NCBI GenBank assembly: GCA_020744225.1
Contig: JAGMWG010000001.1
Span: 1,550,001-1,614,000, forward strand
Direction: 5' to 3'
Source: Paraphoma chrysanthemicola
Lineage: Eukaryota; Ascomycota; Dothideomycetes; Pleosporales; Phaeosphaeriaceae
DNA: 64,000 nt
The notes beneath the pieces are model-generated. The model was not told where the DNA came from and made no database searches. It saw only the letters and a program-made list of their open reading frames with translations. The position numbers were made by a program, and so were the translations under genes. This document shows positions 55,173 to 64,000 of this stretch, one piece after another. Numbering within the stretch: position 1 is the first letter of the stretch; each line of letters starts with the position of its first letter.

Positions 55173-56135
55173 CTAATGCGCAGTCAGTAATTCATTCATG
55201 TAAGTTTTGGTGGGCATTTGGAAACATGCCTGGTTCTCTACGGGTAGTCGTAGGACCTTGGCCCATGGGAACTCCGACGAGGTAAAATCGTCACAGCCCA
55301 GATCTGCCTGGTCAGCCTTGGGAGTTTTGCCGTCAAGAGGCACTGGCTGATCATTCAGTTGCAACAGCTTCGCAAATGCATCGTTTTTCATCAGCAGCCG
55401 CCTCGGATCGACCGAGAATTTAACGCTAGGCTTCACCACTACCTCCATCCACATCGGCTCTCCAGGTGGATTCAACACCACCACCGCGGCCCGAAAATTG
55501 CGCATGATTCCGTTTCGATGGATTCGGTTCTCAAATAAGTCCCATGACACACCGTTGGGTGCATCAACGTGGTCGTCATCTTCGTAGCGCTGGCCGTGAA
55601 TCTCCATTCGGTGCTCTGAATTTTCGTTACGCTCTATGCCGGAATGTAGCACCACGCCAGCCTTCAGTCCGAGCGGATTTTCGAACATCACTGGCACCGT
55701 CACATCGAGCACTGTCTTGTCCTTGACGGTGGTTACCACGCCGTACATGCTCTTAGGGGCCATGTTGGCAACATGCGGATCGCTTTCTGGTGGGGCATTG
55801 GGCGCGCGGTGATTGCTCAGGTCCGTAGCGCGACGGAATAAGACGGTAATGCTGGCGTAGCTGTAGCGTGCCGCGACCTTTGGCTTGAAGCGAAAATTGA
55901 AGTCAATCACGACGAGACAGGCATGCTTGCCATGGTAAGTGCCGTACTGGACGCGCTGTGTTGTCGCGCTGAACGAGTTCGAGCCAACCCCGTCTTGCGT
56001 AATGAGGTAGCGGTTGATCTTCCCTTTGGCTTCGATGCCGAGCTGCGGTATGGCCGCTGCATCGTCAAAGTCGAACTCAGTTTCGAACGAGCCATTCAAG
56101 GGAAGGCTGTTCGATTTGACATCGTCTGTAGACAT
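55173..56135 (-). CDS. Unrecognised 320-residue protein, divergent partner of the CHAT gene
   Basis: Single exon, ATG at 56135; the frame extends six codons further, but only to a TTG. No signal peptide or membrane helix is visible. The sequence alternates hydrophobic and polar residues as in a beta-sandwich: HACLVVIDFNFRFKPKVAAR, SYASITVLFRRA, DKTVLDVTVPVMFENPLG, and AVVVLNPPGEPMWMEVVVKP. A segment NRIHRNGIMRNFRAA and KFSVDPRRLL looks conserved. I cannot assign a family. The start is 370 bp from the divergent start of the TPR-CHAT protease gene, and the HET pseudogene is on its other side. Being the substrate or effector of that protease is a testable guess, not a finding. I compared it mentally with fungal gasdermins and saw no convincing match. 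Confidence 0.75.
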   Translation of the reverse strand: MSTDDVKSNSLPLNGSFETEFDFDDAAAIPQLGIEAKGKINRYLITQDGVGSNSFSATTQRVQYGTYHGKHACLVVIDFNFRFKPKVAARYSYASITVLFRRATDLSNHRAPNAPPESDPHVANMAPKSMYGVVTTVKDKTVLDVTVPVMFENPLGLKAGVVLHSGIERNENSEHRMEIHGQRYEDDDHVDAPNGVSWDLFENRIHRNGIMRNFRAAVVVLNPPGEPMWMEVVVKPSVKFSVDPRRLLMKNDAFAKLLQLNDQPVPLDGKTPKADQADLGCDDFTSSEFPWAKVLRLPVENQACFQMPTKTYMNELLTAH

Positions 56136-56505
56136 GACTGCTCTGTAGGCCAACGTTCAGCTCTACCTAATGCCGCTAAGGCTGGAAAGAGTGCGACAGG
56201 TCTGCGATGTAGCCGATCTTTAGCGAGAAATACCCGTGAGATTTGAAGAGTCTCTGTGGAAGCTGAATCCAGAAGTGATGGCATCGTAAGCCGAATAGGA
56301 TGGGCAAAGACCGCGGTTACGACGATTGACAGCTGTTGCACAGCTATTCGTTGCAGCCTAGTCCGCAACCGCGCTAGGCTCCAGCACATCCTAGAACTCC
56401 ACCAACGCCTATGTGCATGCGCAAGAGTTCAGGGCCCCTCTTTGTTTGCACCCTTTATTAGCCGTCAACGGCACACTGCAAACGCGGCAAACGAGGCGGG
56501 GAAAC
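56136..56505. promoter_or_regulatory. Divergent promoter, hypothetical protein / TPR-CHAT protease
   Basis: 370 bp between divergent start codons. No site recognised. Confidence 0.45.
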
Positions 56506-59500
56506 ATGTCTGTCTCCCAGGACGAGATTACTCAAACCTGCCAGTCCATCATGGATCTGCGCAAGCTTGGACGATATCGTCAGGCGCATTCAAGCATCCT
56601 GGCTCTCCGCAAAGAGCTACGGCATAACCCTGCCGTAGCGATTGAGATCGCTTCTCTTTACCTGGTTCAAGGACACTATATACGTGCCTGGGACTCGTGC
56701 CAGATCCCGGAAGCAGCAATATTCACAGATGGAGATCCAACGCAAGCACTCACACGGCACATCTTTGACGTAGATTGCGTAGCTTTGGCGCTGATTAGGG
56801 CTTATGCCGGCATCTCGCGCTTCTCCGAGACAACTGCGGCTATCCAGGTCGCACAGCGGGTTTACGACGTGTGGATGGCAGAAAATGGTAGGGCTTGCAT
56901 TGATGTTGTTCATGCTTGGCTTACTAATTTGTGCTCAAGCCATGGAATCCCTACCTATTGCGAACGATTCTGTTACCGCTGAAGAGGAAAAGACCCATCG
57001 AGAAACCATGTCAAATTTATGCACAGCACTTGACTCTCGTCACGAAGATGAATCCAACGTTGCAAACAACGACCTTACAGTACCTCAAAGCCGGGTAGGA
57101 TGGGACAACGAACTGGTTCCTCTGATTCAATATCACACTGATATCTCCTAGATACTCCTAGAATTGTACTACCACCGCATCCAAGTCACTGCGGCTGAAC
57201 AAACTTTTTTAGAGGAGTCCGAGGTCAAGAAAGCGGCTGCAAGCAGGATGGAGTTGCTCGCAGACTGGTTGATCGCCCAGGGTCGGCTCCGCGAAGCACG
57301 ATTTATTGTCTACTTCCGCGTAGGCTTATTGAATAGTGTAGCAAACGATCAGACACTGCTCGAAACGCTTCTCGAAAACATCAAAGGCAATGAAAATCTG
57401 GCCTACGAGGAAGCCAACACTCGGTTGGATATTGCCAGGTGCATCTTGCAGATTAACGATGGGAAGGTTACCGACGAAGCCCAAGCACATATACGAGTAT
57501 CGCAAGATCTGTTCGAAGCAATGAATCACGAATTCGGACTCCTGGATCTAATGGACATGCAAATCAACGAGATACGGAAGTCAATAACCCCCGAGGACTT
57601 ATTGTCCTGGAAACTCGATGCAGCAGAACAGTACTTTGCGAAAGAATGCCATCAACAAGGCATCAAATGCCTTCTTTTTTCGATACCAGTCACCACCGAC
57701 ATGGGAAAGATTCGAGAGATGACCCAGAAACTCATAGAAAAAGTGCAAAAAGAGATTTCAATAGTTGGTGGGGCCGCTCTCGAGCAGCTCTTGTTCGTTC
57801 AGACCGTTAGCCAAACTGTCACCCGGGCACCGGAGTATGGATACGCCCGCCAGTGCATCGAAGACTACATCTGTCGACTTCCTAGCGGCATAAGTCCAAC
57901 GATGGAAGGGAATCTTTACCACACCATGATGCTAGCCTATCTCAATCTGGGCAATCTTCAGAAAGCGCAAGAATGGTCCGAAAGGGCATTTCTTGTGTTT
58001 CGACGCGGTGAATCATATATCAACATCTCGGATGCAGCAAATTACATCGGATACGTTCAGTATCTTCAAGGAACAGAGCTTTCAGACGGCTCGGCTGTTT
58101 CTCTTATTCGCCACTCAAATGCTGCAAACATCCTGCAGGGCTGGGCTGACATCGATCGCCATGCTAAAAACCACAACGGCGAAATCTCTAAGTCATTGCT
58201 ATTGGCTAGAATATACGGTAGAATGGAATTTTGGGAACAGTCTGATCTGTGGCTGAGCAGAGCTAAAGAATGCGGTGATCGAAATAATATACCGCTCGAT
58301 AATGCAGAGGACCTGCTACTTTCGAAAGCAATACGTCAGGAGAAGCTAGACGAAGCCGTTGAACTTTCGCTTCAGTTTGTTGAACGGTGTAAGGCAGTTC
58401 CAAGCTCTCCGAAATTCGTGCTTGGGCAGGAATACTTGCGAGCCGCAACTACATTCCACAGCAGATTCCTCCACCGGAAAACTACGGAGGGCGAGAAACC
58501 CGATGCCGACTTGAGGTCAATCTGCAACGATCTCTTTGAAGCAGCCAGACTCGCAAACGAGGCACTAATTTGCTACAAGTCAGGCGGAGGAACTGAGATG
58601 GTGGTGAGTGCTGTGAACTATCTCTACAGTCTTGTCAAGGACTGGCCAATCACCGGAAGTGGTGGCAGCCTTGTCGAGGCGTGGTTAACGGAAGCGCGTT
58701 TTGCCGAGGAGCTCTGCGATAGCATTCGGCGCAGTTCGCTGTCTATAGATCGCATTGACTCGTTGTTCGAGAAGCGAGGTGTAGTATCTAATAAGCAACT
58801 GCAGCAACTCTACGCGAATGCAGTCAATGCCTGCCTTATCCTGGGCAAGGACTCTGAAGCATGGCTTTGGCTACAGCGAGGCAAAGCAAGAGCACTCTCG
58901 GATGTCTTTGGCATACGAGCAACCATTCCCGAACGCCTTCTCGTCCAAATCAGAGCCGATACCGATGCCCAAGCACTGTATAACCGAGAGCTGGAGAGCA
59001 GCGCAGCAATTTCAAAAGCTTTGCCCCAAGACTATGTCTCGAGTAGACAAAAGGCAGAAGCTGTTCGGGAAGAAATGCGAAAATACCCGCTGCTAGCGCA
59101 ACTGCTCAACATCCGTGAAGGTACTTGGGATGTCCAGTTCGAGGAATCCGAGCTGAATTTGACTCTGGAGATGACCGGCCGAGATGCAAAGACTATCAAG
59201 TATATCAACTGGTTTGTACCGGCGGCAGCAGCCAACGACCCGGCGATTGTCCTTTTCGTGAGAGCATTGGATGGTAATACGATAAGCAAGAAATTGCCAA
59301 TCACTACCGGATCCGTTGATTCCTGGATCAAGCGAGTTTTGGAACATCCCCCTGAAGCCGAGCCGCCCCTGAAACGTAACGATGGCAACTCGAGACTTCG
59401 AGAACTGAATCCGCTGATTCAGGGTCTAGAGGATCTGACTGATGAAGGAGATCTGCTCGTGATTTGTCCTTCAGGCCCATTGACCCGACTTCCTTTGCAC

Positions 59501-60394
59501 GCCATTCGCTTCCGCCCAAGTAACCGGGCCGTGATCCAAAGACATCCTATTCTTTACTCATCCAGCGCAGCCATGTTCCGACATTGCCAGATGAGAGCTG
59601 CAGCAGAAGGCATCAAGGAGATTCTACTTGCGGAAAACCCGACTATGCTCGCTGTGTACAATGAGAATACAGATGAAGGTCGCTTCGAAACTCAGGCCAT
59701 CTACGAGCATGCCGCCAACCTTCACGACAACTTTGGATTCAATGTACTCAAGGGCTCCGCGGTCACGAAGTCCACCTTTGAAGACAGCTGCAGCCAATCC
59801 CGTAGCATACTCTTCCACGGCCACGCCCATTTTGATAAGGTTGACGTCCTCCAATCCGGCCTCGTGCTTAGCCCTGACCCCACCAGCTGCTCCACTCTCA
59901 CCTCCACTACCAGTCCGGAAGTCGACACTTCGCCTTCGTCATCGGAAACACCAATACTTCTGCGCACTTCAAACCATCTCACTGTTTCTGATGCTTTTGA
60001 TCTCGACTTCTCCCGCACCTGTCCGCGCATCACCCTCATCGCTTGTGATTCTAGCACGCAGCACGTTGCTGTAGGCGATGAGCCGCTAGGATTTATTCCA
60101 GCGCTCCTGTTTGCAGGCGCCACATCTGTGCTCGGAACGCTGTGGCCCGTGGAGAGCGCAACTGCGAGGGAGTTTACCGAAGAGTTTTATAGGCATTGCG
60201 AGGATCAGACGGAGAGGCAGCGAGCAGCAGGGCAGGAAAAGGTAGTCTTGGACCTGGCAGAGGCATTAAGAGAGACGGTGTGTAAGTTACTGGTGAAAGG
60301 TAGACCTGCGGAATGGGCAGGGTATGTGTTGTATGGCGCATGGTTTCATGTTGTAGGAGAGCATGAAAGCATATACTGTAAGAGTGATGCATGA
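56506..60394 (+). CDS. TPR-like repeat protein with C-terminal CHAT (caspase-like) protease domain
   Basis: Exons are 56506..56887, 56940..57094 and 57152..60394, giving 1259 residues. Intron 1 is GTAGGG...CTAAT...CAAG (52 nt). Intron 2 is GTAGGA...CTGAT...CTAG (57 nt), a multiple of three whose last bases form a TAG, so retention would truncate the protein. Residues 1 to about 850 are helical tandem repeats of TPR character (MEGNLYHTMMLAYLNLGNLQ, AQEWSERAFLVF, KLDEAVELSLQFVERC). The C-terminal CHAT domain (about 930-1245) has the catalytic His-Gly at 1068-1069 (ILFHGHAHFD), a second His at 1070, Cys1144 in ITLIACDSS, and the typical LGFIPALLFAGATSVLGTLW. The nucleotide-binding NACHT/NB-ARC module of many fungal death proteins is absent. 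CHAT proteases act in conflict and cell-death systems; here the substrate is unknown. Confidence 0.9.
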
Positions 60395-60482
60395 ACATTT
60401 AATTGTATCCGCCTAGCTGCTCCATTACTATGCTAAAGGTCAACGAAAAGGGAAAGACAGTCTTCTTCGACACCAGTTGCAG

Positions 60483-61391
60483 CTATTCAATGACCTCCCA
60501 CTTGCACACCTCGACCGAATCTTCAGCAATGGTACCATTGCACCAGCTTTGCTGGCACTGACTATGGTACTTCCTGCTCCAATGATCGCACTTTCCACAC
60601 CTCCAGTCATCTTGCTGCGGGCGGAATCCGGCTCCAGTTTTCTTCTGCTTCTTCCTTCCACCATCTTCCTCGTCACTGTCTTCATCCAGGCCCAGACCAT
60701 TCAGGACGTCATGCGGAGGCGCATTGCGCGGGCGGATCCGTTTCTTCTTTGAAGGCGGCGGTGAACCATCTCTAGGCATAATCTTCTCCCAACCTTCGTC
60801 TGGCTTGCTTCGCAACTTTCTGTCCCAAACATCGTTGCTCGCGAGCAATTCACCGGCGACGCCTTTTGCTTTCAACATCCGGAGAATCTGCTTCGCCTGC
60901 GCGTCCTTAGTCTGCATCAGGATGCCCAGGTCTTGGTTGATTTGGACGTGCGCGAGAATGTTTGGATTGCGGCGCGTATCGAGAATGCTCCAGAGGAACC
61001 ATACTTCATGCTGGATTTGCGCACCTTCATTCTTCAAGGTGTCGACGAGTGCCTTTTCGGCGGCGGTGCACAATGTGTCTTCCTTCTTTGAATCGACTAT
61101 GTCGAAGATGTTACGAGCTTGGCTGGCCGGCATTGTCATCAGAGTCCCGACGGCGGTGACGATGGTGTCTTGTGAAGGTGGCCTGTAGTTATTATGCTTG
61201 CTGTTCTGGACCTCGCGCCATATATCGTAAAGAACAGCGATGTGTACGACAGTACGATGCGTTAGGCGAGTGATTGTCTTCTTTGCATCGTCGTCAAGTT
61301 CTACCAGGATGGGGGTCGGCCTTTCTTCACCATCGCTTGCTTCATCTTCGGACGCCCAGGCATTAAACTTCGAGCGGGAATCGTATGCCAT
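60483..61391 (-). CDS. Hypothetical protein with C-terminal zinc-ribbon-like motif
   Basis: Single exon, 302 residues, ATG 61391 (an upstream GTG would add 26 residues). The N-terminal half is helical (HRTVVHIAVLYDIWREVQN, then LVDTLKNEGAQIQHEVWFLW). A basic, nuclear-type stretch (SPPPSKKKRIRPRNAPP) and an acidic one (LDEDSDEEDGGRKKQKK) follow. The C-terminus carries WRCGKCDHWSRKYHSQC and WCNGT, a four-Cys arrangement (Cys-x2-Cys...Cys...Cys) that would bind zinc in the manner of a RanBP2-type or ribbon finger. I do not recognise a named family. It is 3'-to-3' with the CHAT gene, 88 bp apart. Confidence 0.75.
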   Translation of the reverse strand: MAYDSRSKFNAWASEDEASDGEERPTPILVELDDDAKKTITRLTHRTVVHIAVLYDIWREVQNSKHNNYRPPSQDTIVTAVGTLMTMPASQARNIFDIVDSKKEDTLCTAAEKALVDTLKNEGAQIQHEVWFLWSILDTRRNPNILAHVQINQDLGILMQTKDAQAKQILRMLKAKGVAGELLASNDVWDRKLRSKPDEGWEKIMPRDGSPPPSKKKRIRPRNAPPHDVLNGLGLDEDSDEEDGGRKKQKKTGAGFRPQQDDWRCGKCDHWSRKYHSQCQQSWCNGTIAEDSVEVCKWEVIE

Positions 61392-64000
61392 TGTGTTGTC
61401 ATGGGATTGAAGAGACTCGGAGGTTGGAGAAGAAAAGGAAAACCTGACACCAAAGTGAAAAGAGGCCACTCATGGTGAAGATCAGGTCTGAGGTGCGGGG
61501 TGTGTTCGCTTTCACCTTCACCAACACTTCAACCAAAAGTCAGGTGAATGCGGTGGATTGGCCCTGCACCACATGCAGGTACTCGACACCGCTAGGGATT
61601 CATTATCAGTGCCAGTGTATGCCGGAGCATGGGGGAGCGAAGGAACAACTGACAAATCTTGTGTTTAAACCCGTGGGCCGAGGTGAAAGGGGACCGCGTC
61701 GCGTCATGCTCATTACACAATCGCGCCCACAAACAAACGGCCAAATTTGACCGCGCGACAAACAGCTCCATACATCAACGCTCTACTCAAACAATGGTAA
61801 GCCACAACGTAGTATATATATCATGAAATTGTCATTACCTTCTAACAAATCGCAAGCTTGAGTAGTGTGGGTGGCAATACCACTATTTCTTCGGACCGAG
61901 TACGGTGGTACATCCCAAGGCTTGGATATCGATTCGGAGTTCTGCCACTTAGATGGATCGAAAACCTTTATTTTGCCCTTTTTTGCGCCTCGCCCATTCA
62001 CCGCGAGCCTCACCTCAAAGCCTGTCCACTTGTACTGCCCATTGCGTGGAAAGTTATTGTTTATCTTGAATGCTTTTTGGAGGTACTATTGATTCAGGCT
62101 ACGTTCTGCGGATAGATAAGCATTAGGATAGGAGGTATGATAAAACCTTTGACCTCGTCTGAAATCTTAATCTTTAACTTCTTGCGTTCTACGTCGCCTC
62201 ACCATCGCACTCCTTTATAACACCGTCCACGCCACAAGTTACATCAGGAAAACCAATGCCGCTAGCAATAAAACGCCGTGACCGCAATTTCAATCCTGCA
62301 TTCTGATATTGGCCACTATTTTGCAGATGAATAGTTACAAGGCCCACTTACATCGCAGACATCATGACAGTCATTTCAAGAAATGCCTAGAGTATCCAAG
62401 TAGAGTTCATTTCGAAAAGTTGCGTTTACCACGTCAGCATCGCCATAAATCCAAAGACGAAGTTTCGAAAAGGAAAAGTAGGTATGTTGATGCATTATAT
62501 GGCGTTCAGCCTGCTAATGCGAAGCTCTTCGTGATGGTATCGCTAATCGACTGGGACTGAGACGACATCGATGCCTTGCACAATATCATGGACGGCTGTG
62601 CTCCAGGATTCCCAGTTCAGCGAAGGCGGGAAACGCCGTTCTTCGCTCCCAATTGAGGTCGGCAAGAGATATTCGGCCGATTGTTATCACTCAGCAGTTC
62701 CTGGAAGTCTCTGTATCTCTTTACAGGCGTAGATTCACACAAAAGAATAGTTGAGAGACTCCAAGCGACTATAACAAGTTATTCTTATCAGCACGTGAAT
62801 GTACCCAGCCTATACTATTAGAAGTACCTAGTGACTATCTAGGGCACTACTATGCAGAGGGCACGGCCGAATAGCAAGCGCACACGGCTGAATATATTTA
62901 GCGATGAATTATGGGTGTTAGAGGCTTCGAGCCAGTCGCAGAAAGATAGTGATCACTAGCGCTTACGAACAGTTACTCATAATGGTAGAGATGCTCCACC
63001 CAGTACTCTTGATCGAGTAAGTATACCGGCTTGAATTTCGTGAAGATGTGATCCTAATGGCAGACCGAGGTTCTCACGTGCTAGTTCAGTGATCGCACCA
63101 TCTGTTGCACCAGCGTCTCTGCCTGTACAGTAGCCGTTGTTGTCGTTTCAGACCAGCATCATAGTCGACCATGAAAATCATCGAGCTTGTTTAAGTGGAG
63201 ATCGCGCTCAAAGAAGATGTGACGTGTTTTCTGAGGCTTGAGATTTGTAGTGCCATCGGAGAAATTGCTGGATACGCCTTTTCAATTGCCGCGGGGACAC
63301 TGGTCGATCTGTAAAAGTAGGCCTTTTGGATATTTGGAATCCAATCACGTTGCAGACTAGGAAGGACAATAGGTAAGTTTGGGGTTACAAGCAGATTGTT
63401 GATGCACGAGCCTGAAGGTATGCGCAGTATGATTATGTTCAGATTCAGACTGTGGAATTCGCTAGTAACTTTTGCGCTCAGCAATCTGAGATACTTCTTC
63501 TTAGCAAGGCTCACAGCCTCGCTGGTGCGTGGTGGTTTGGCGAGCTTGAAAATCCCGTCAGCTGCCAGAGCACGGCCAACCTGTGTGCCGAGGTCATAGC
63601 AGGCAAAAGCTGCGAGGCAGTACTCAGACTCAGTTGTGAATGGAACTGGTATCGTTCGTTTGTTGTGGAGATGTGGCGGCTGAATGGCAATGAGGCAAGA
63701 GGCAATCACTAGCGTAAGCGGAGGCTACCGCTCTTCGCCCAACCTAGCTCCACGGCTCCTCATGCTTTCGATCTGAGGAGTTTTAAACCTATTTTTCTTC
63801 ACTTCTCCTCATATCTGATCTCCCTAACATCAAATTGTTGTGCATACAATGTCTATAGGGCTGCTTCGCACAAACCCGAAAATCTGGTTCCCCGCACCTT
63901 CGGCCCCCACACGGAAGGACACACGCATTCGCGCGAATCATGGATCAGTCGTTCACTTCTGAATGACCTGTTACTTTGCCCCGCATTCGAGTACTTCTGA
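61392..64000. other. Gene-poor, AT-richer right end; possible decayed retroelement
   Basis: 2609 bp with no supportable gene. On the minus strand about 63640-63070 there are scattered pieces that resemble the RNase H end of Copia-type Pol: PFTTESEYCLAAFACYDL, then KTRHIFF, then HVRTS with DHIFTK after a stop. The order is correct but frames change and stops intervene. The middle part (62100-63200) is rich in TA steps. An ATG followed at once by GTAAGC at 61793-61801 looks like a tiny first exon, but no downstream exon could be found. Confidence 0.3.

Noticed and set aside
55173..56135. Gasdermin-like pore-forming effector next to the CHAT gene
   Set aside because: Position would suit it, but I could not see the gasdermin N-terminal pattern, so the protein is left unassigned.
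57149..57151. Nonsense mutation making the CHAT gene a pseudogene
   Set aside because: The TAG coincides with the acceptor of a well-formed 57-nt intron that restores the frame.
61783..62013. 76-codon minus-strand frame beginning MRLAVNGRGAKKGKIKVF
   Set aside because: Protein-like composition, but no start context, no joining exon and no family recognised.
62309..62560. 83-codon open frame in the right-hand gene-poor region
   Set aside because: No motif and no splice partners; probably chance.
1..64000. CRISPR arrays, operons or bacterial ribosome-binding sites
   Set aside because: The window is eukaryotic (spliceosomal introns, fungal families); no regularly spaced repeats were seen.

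Overview
The window reads as nuclear DNA of a filamentous ascomycete (Pezizomycotina; Dothideomycetes is my guess, not shown by the sequence). The evidence is short GT-AG introns of about 45-70 nt, monocistronic genes at roughly one per 2.5 kb on both strands, and fungal-only families: HET-domain proteins, a Zn2Cys6/fungal_trans regulator, a LaeA-like methyltransferase and a salicylate-hydroxylase-like FAD enzyme. Exon limits were worked out by hand from splice signals, reading-frame phase and family motifs. I saw no tRNA, rRNA, CRISPR array or intact transposon.

Layout. 0-6 kb: 3' part of APC1/BimE and an ISG12-like membrane protein. 6.4-14 kb: a probable aromatic-catabolism cluster, with an FAH-family hydrolase and an extradiol-type dioxygenase on a shared divergent promoter, then a Zn2Cys6 regulator, then a phenol-hydroxylase-type FAD monooxygenase. 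A second FAD hydroxylase (salicylate type) lies 5 kb further on. 15-17 kb: intact HET-domain gene. 17-39 kb: mostly housekeeping genes, namely pyroglutamyl peptidase, prolyl iminopeptidase, a Kelch protein (KEL3/KLHDC4), a DEAH helicase (DHR2-like), a GIT1/PHO84-type transporter, a membrane-anchored M24 peptidase, a secreted six-hairpin glycosidase, nucleoporin NUP42, a small membrane protein and GPI1. 39-44 kb: a small orphan gene, an ankyrin protein and a BTB protein. 44-52 kb: mitochondrial OCT1 divergent from a MICOS MIC26/27 gene, an F-box-like protein and a nine-exon methyltransferase. 52-60.4 kb: an accessory block with a second HET gene broken by one extra base, an unrecognised 320-residue protein, and divergent from it a 1259-residue helical-repeat protein ending in a CHAT caspase-like protease domain. 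60.4-61.4 kb: a conserved-looking hypothetical. 61.4-64 kb: no supportable gene, possibly decayed retroelement sequence.

The most interesting region is 52.7-60.4 kb. A CHAT protease sits head-to-head with an unknown partner and next to a disrupted HET gene, which looks like a fungal allorecognition or programmed-cell-death locus. In the 6-14 kb cluster the enzymes fit hydroxylation, extradiol ring cleavage and C-C hydrolysis of an aromatic compound under a local regulator.
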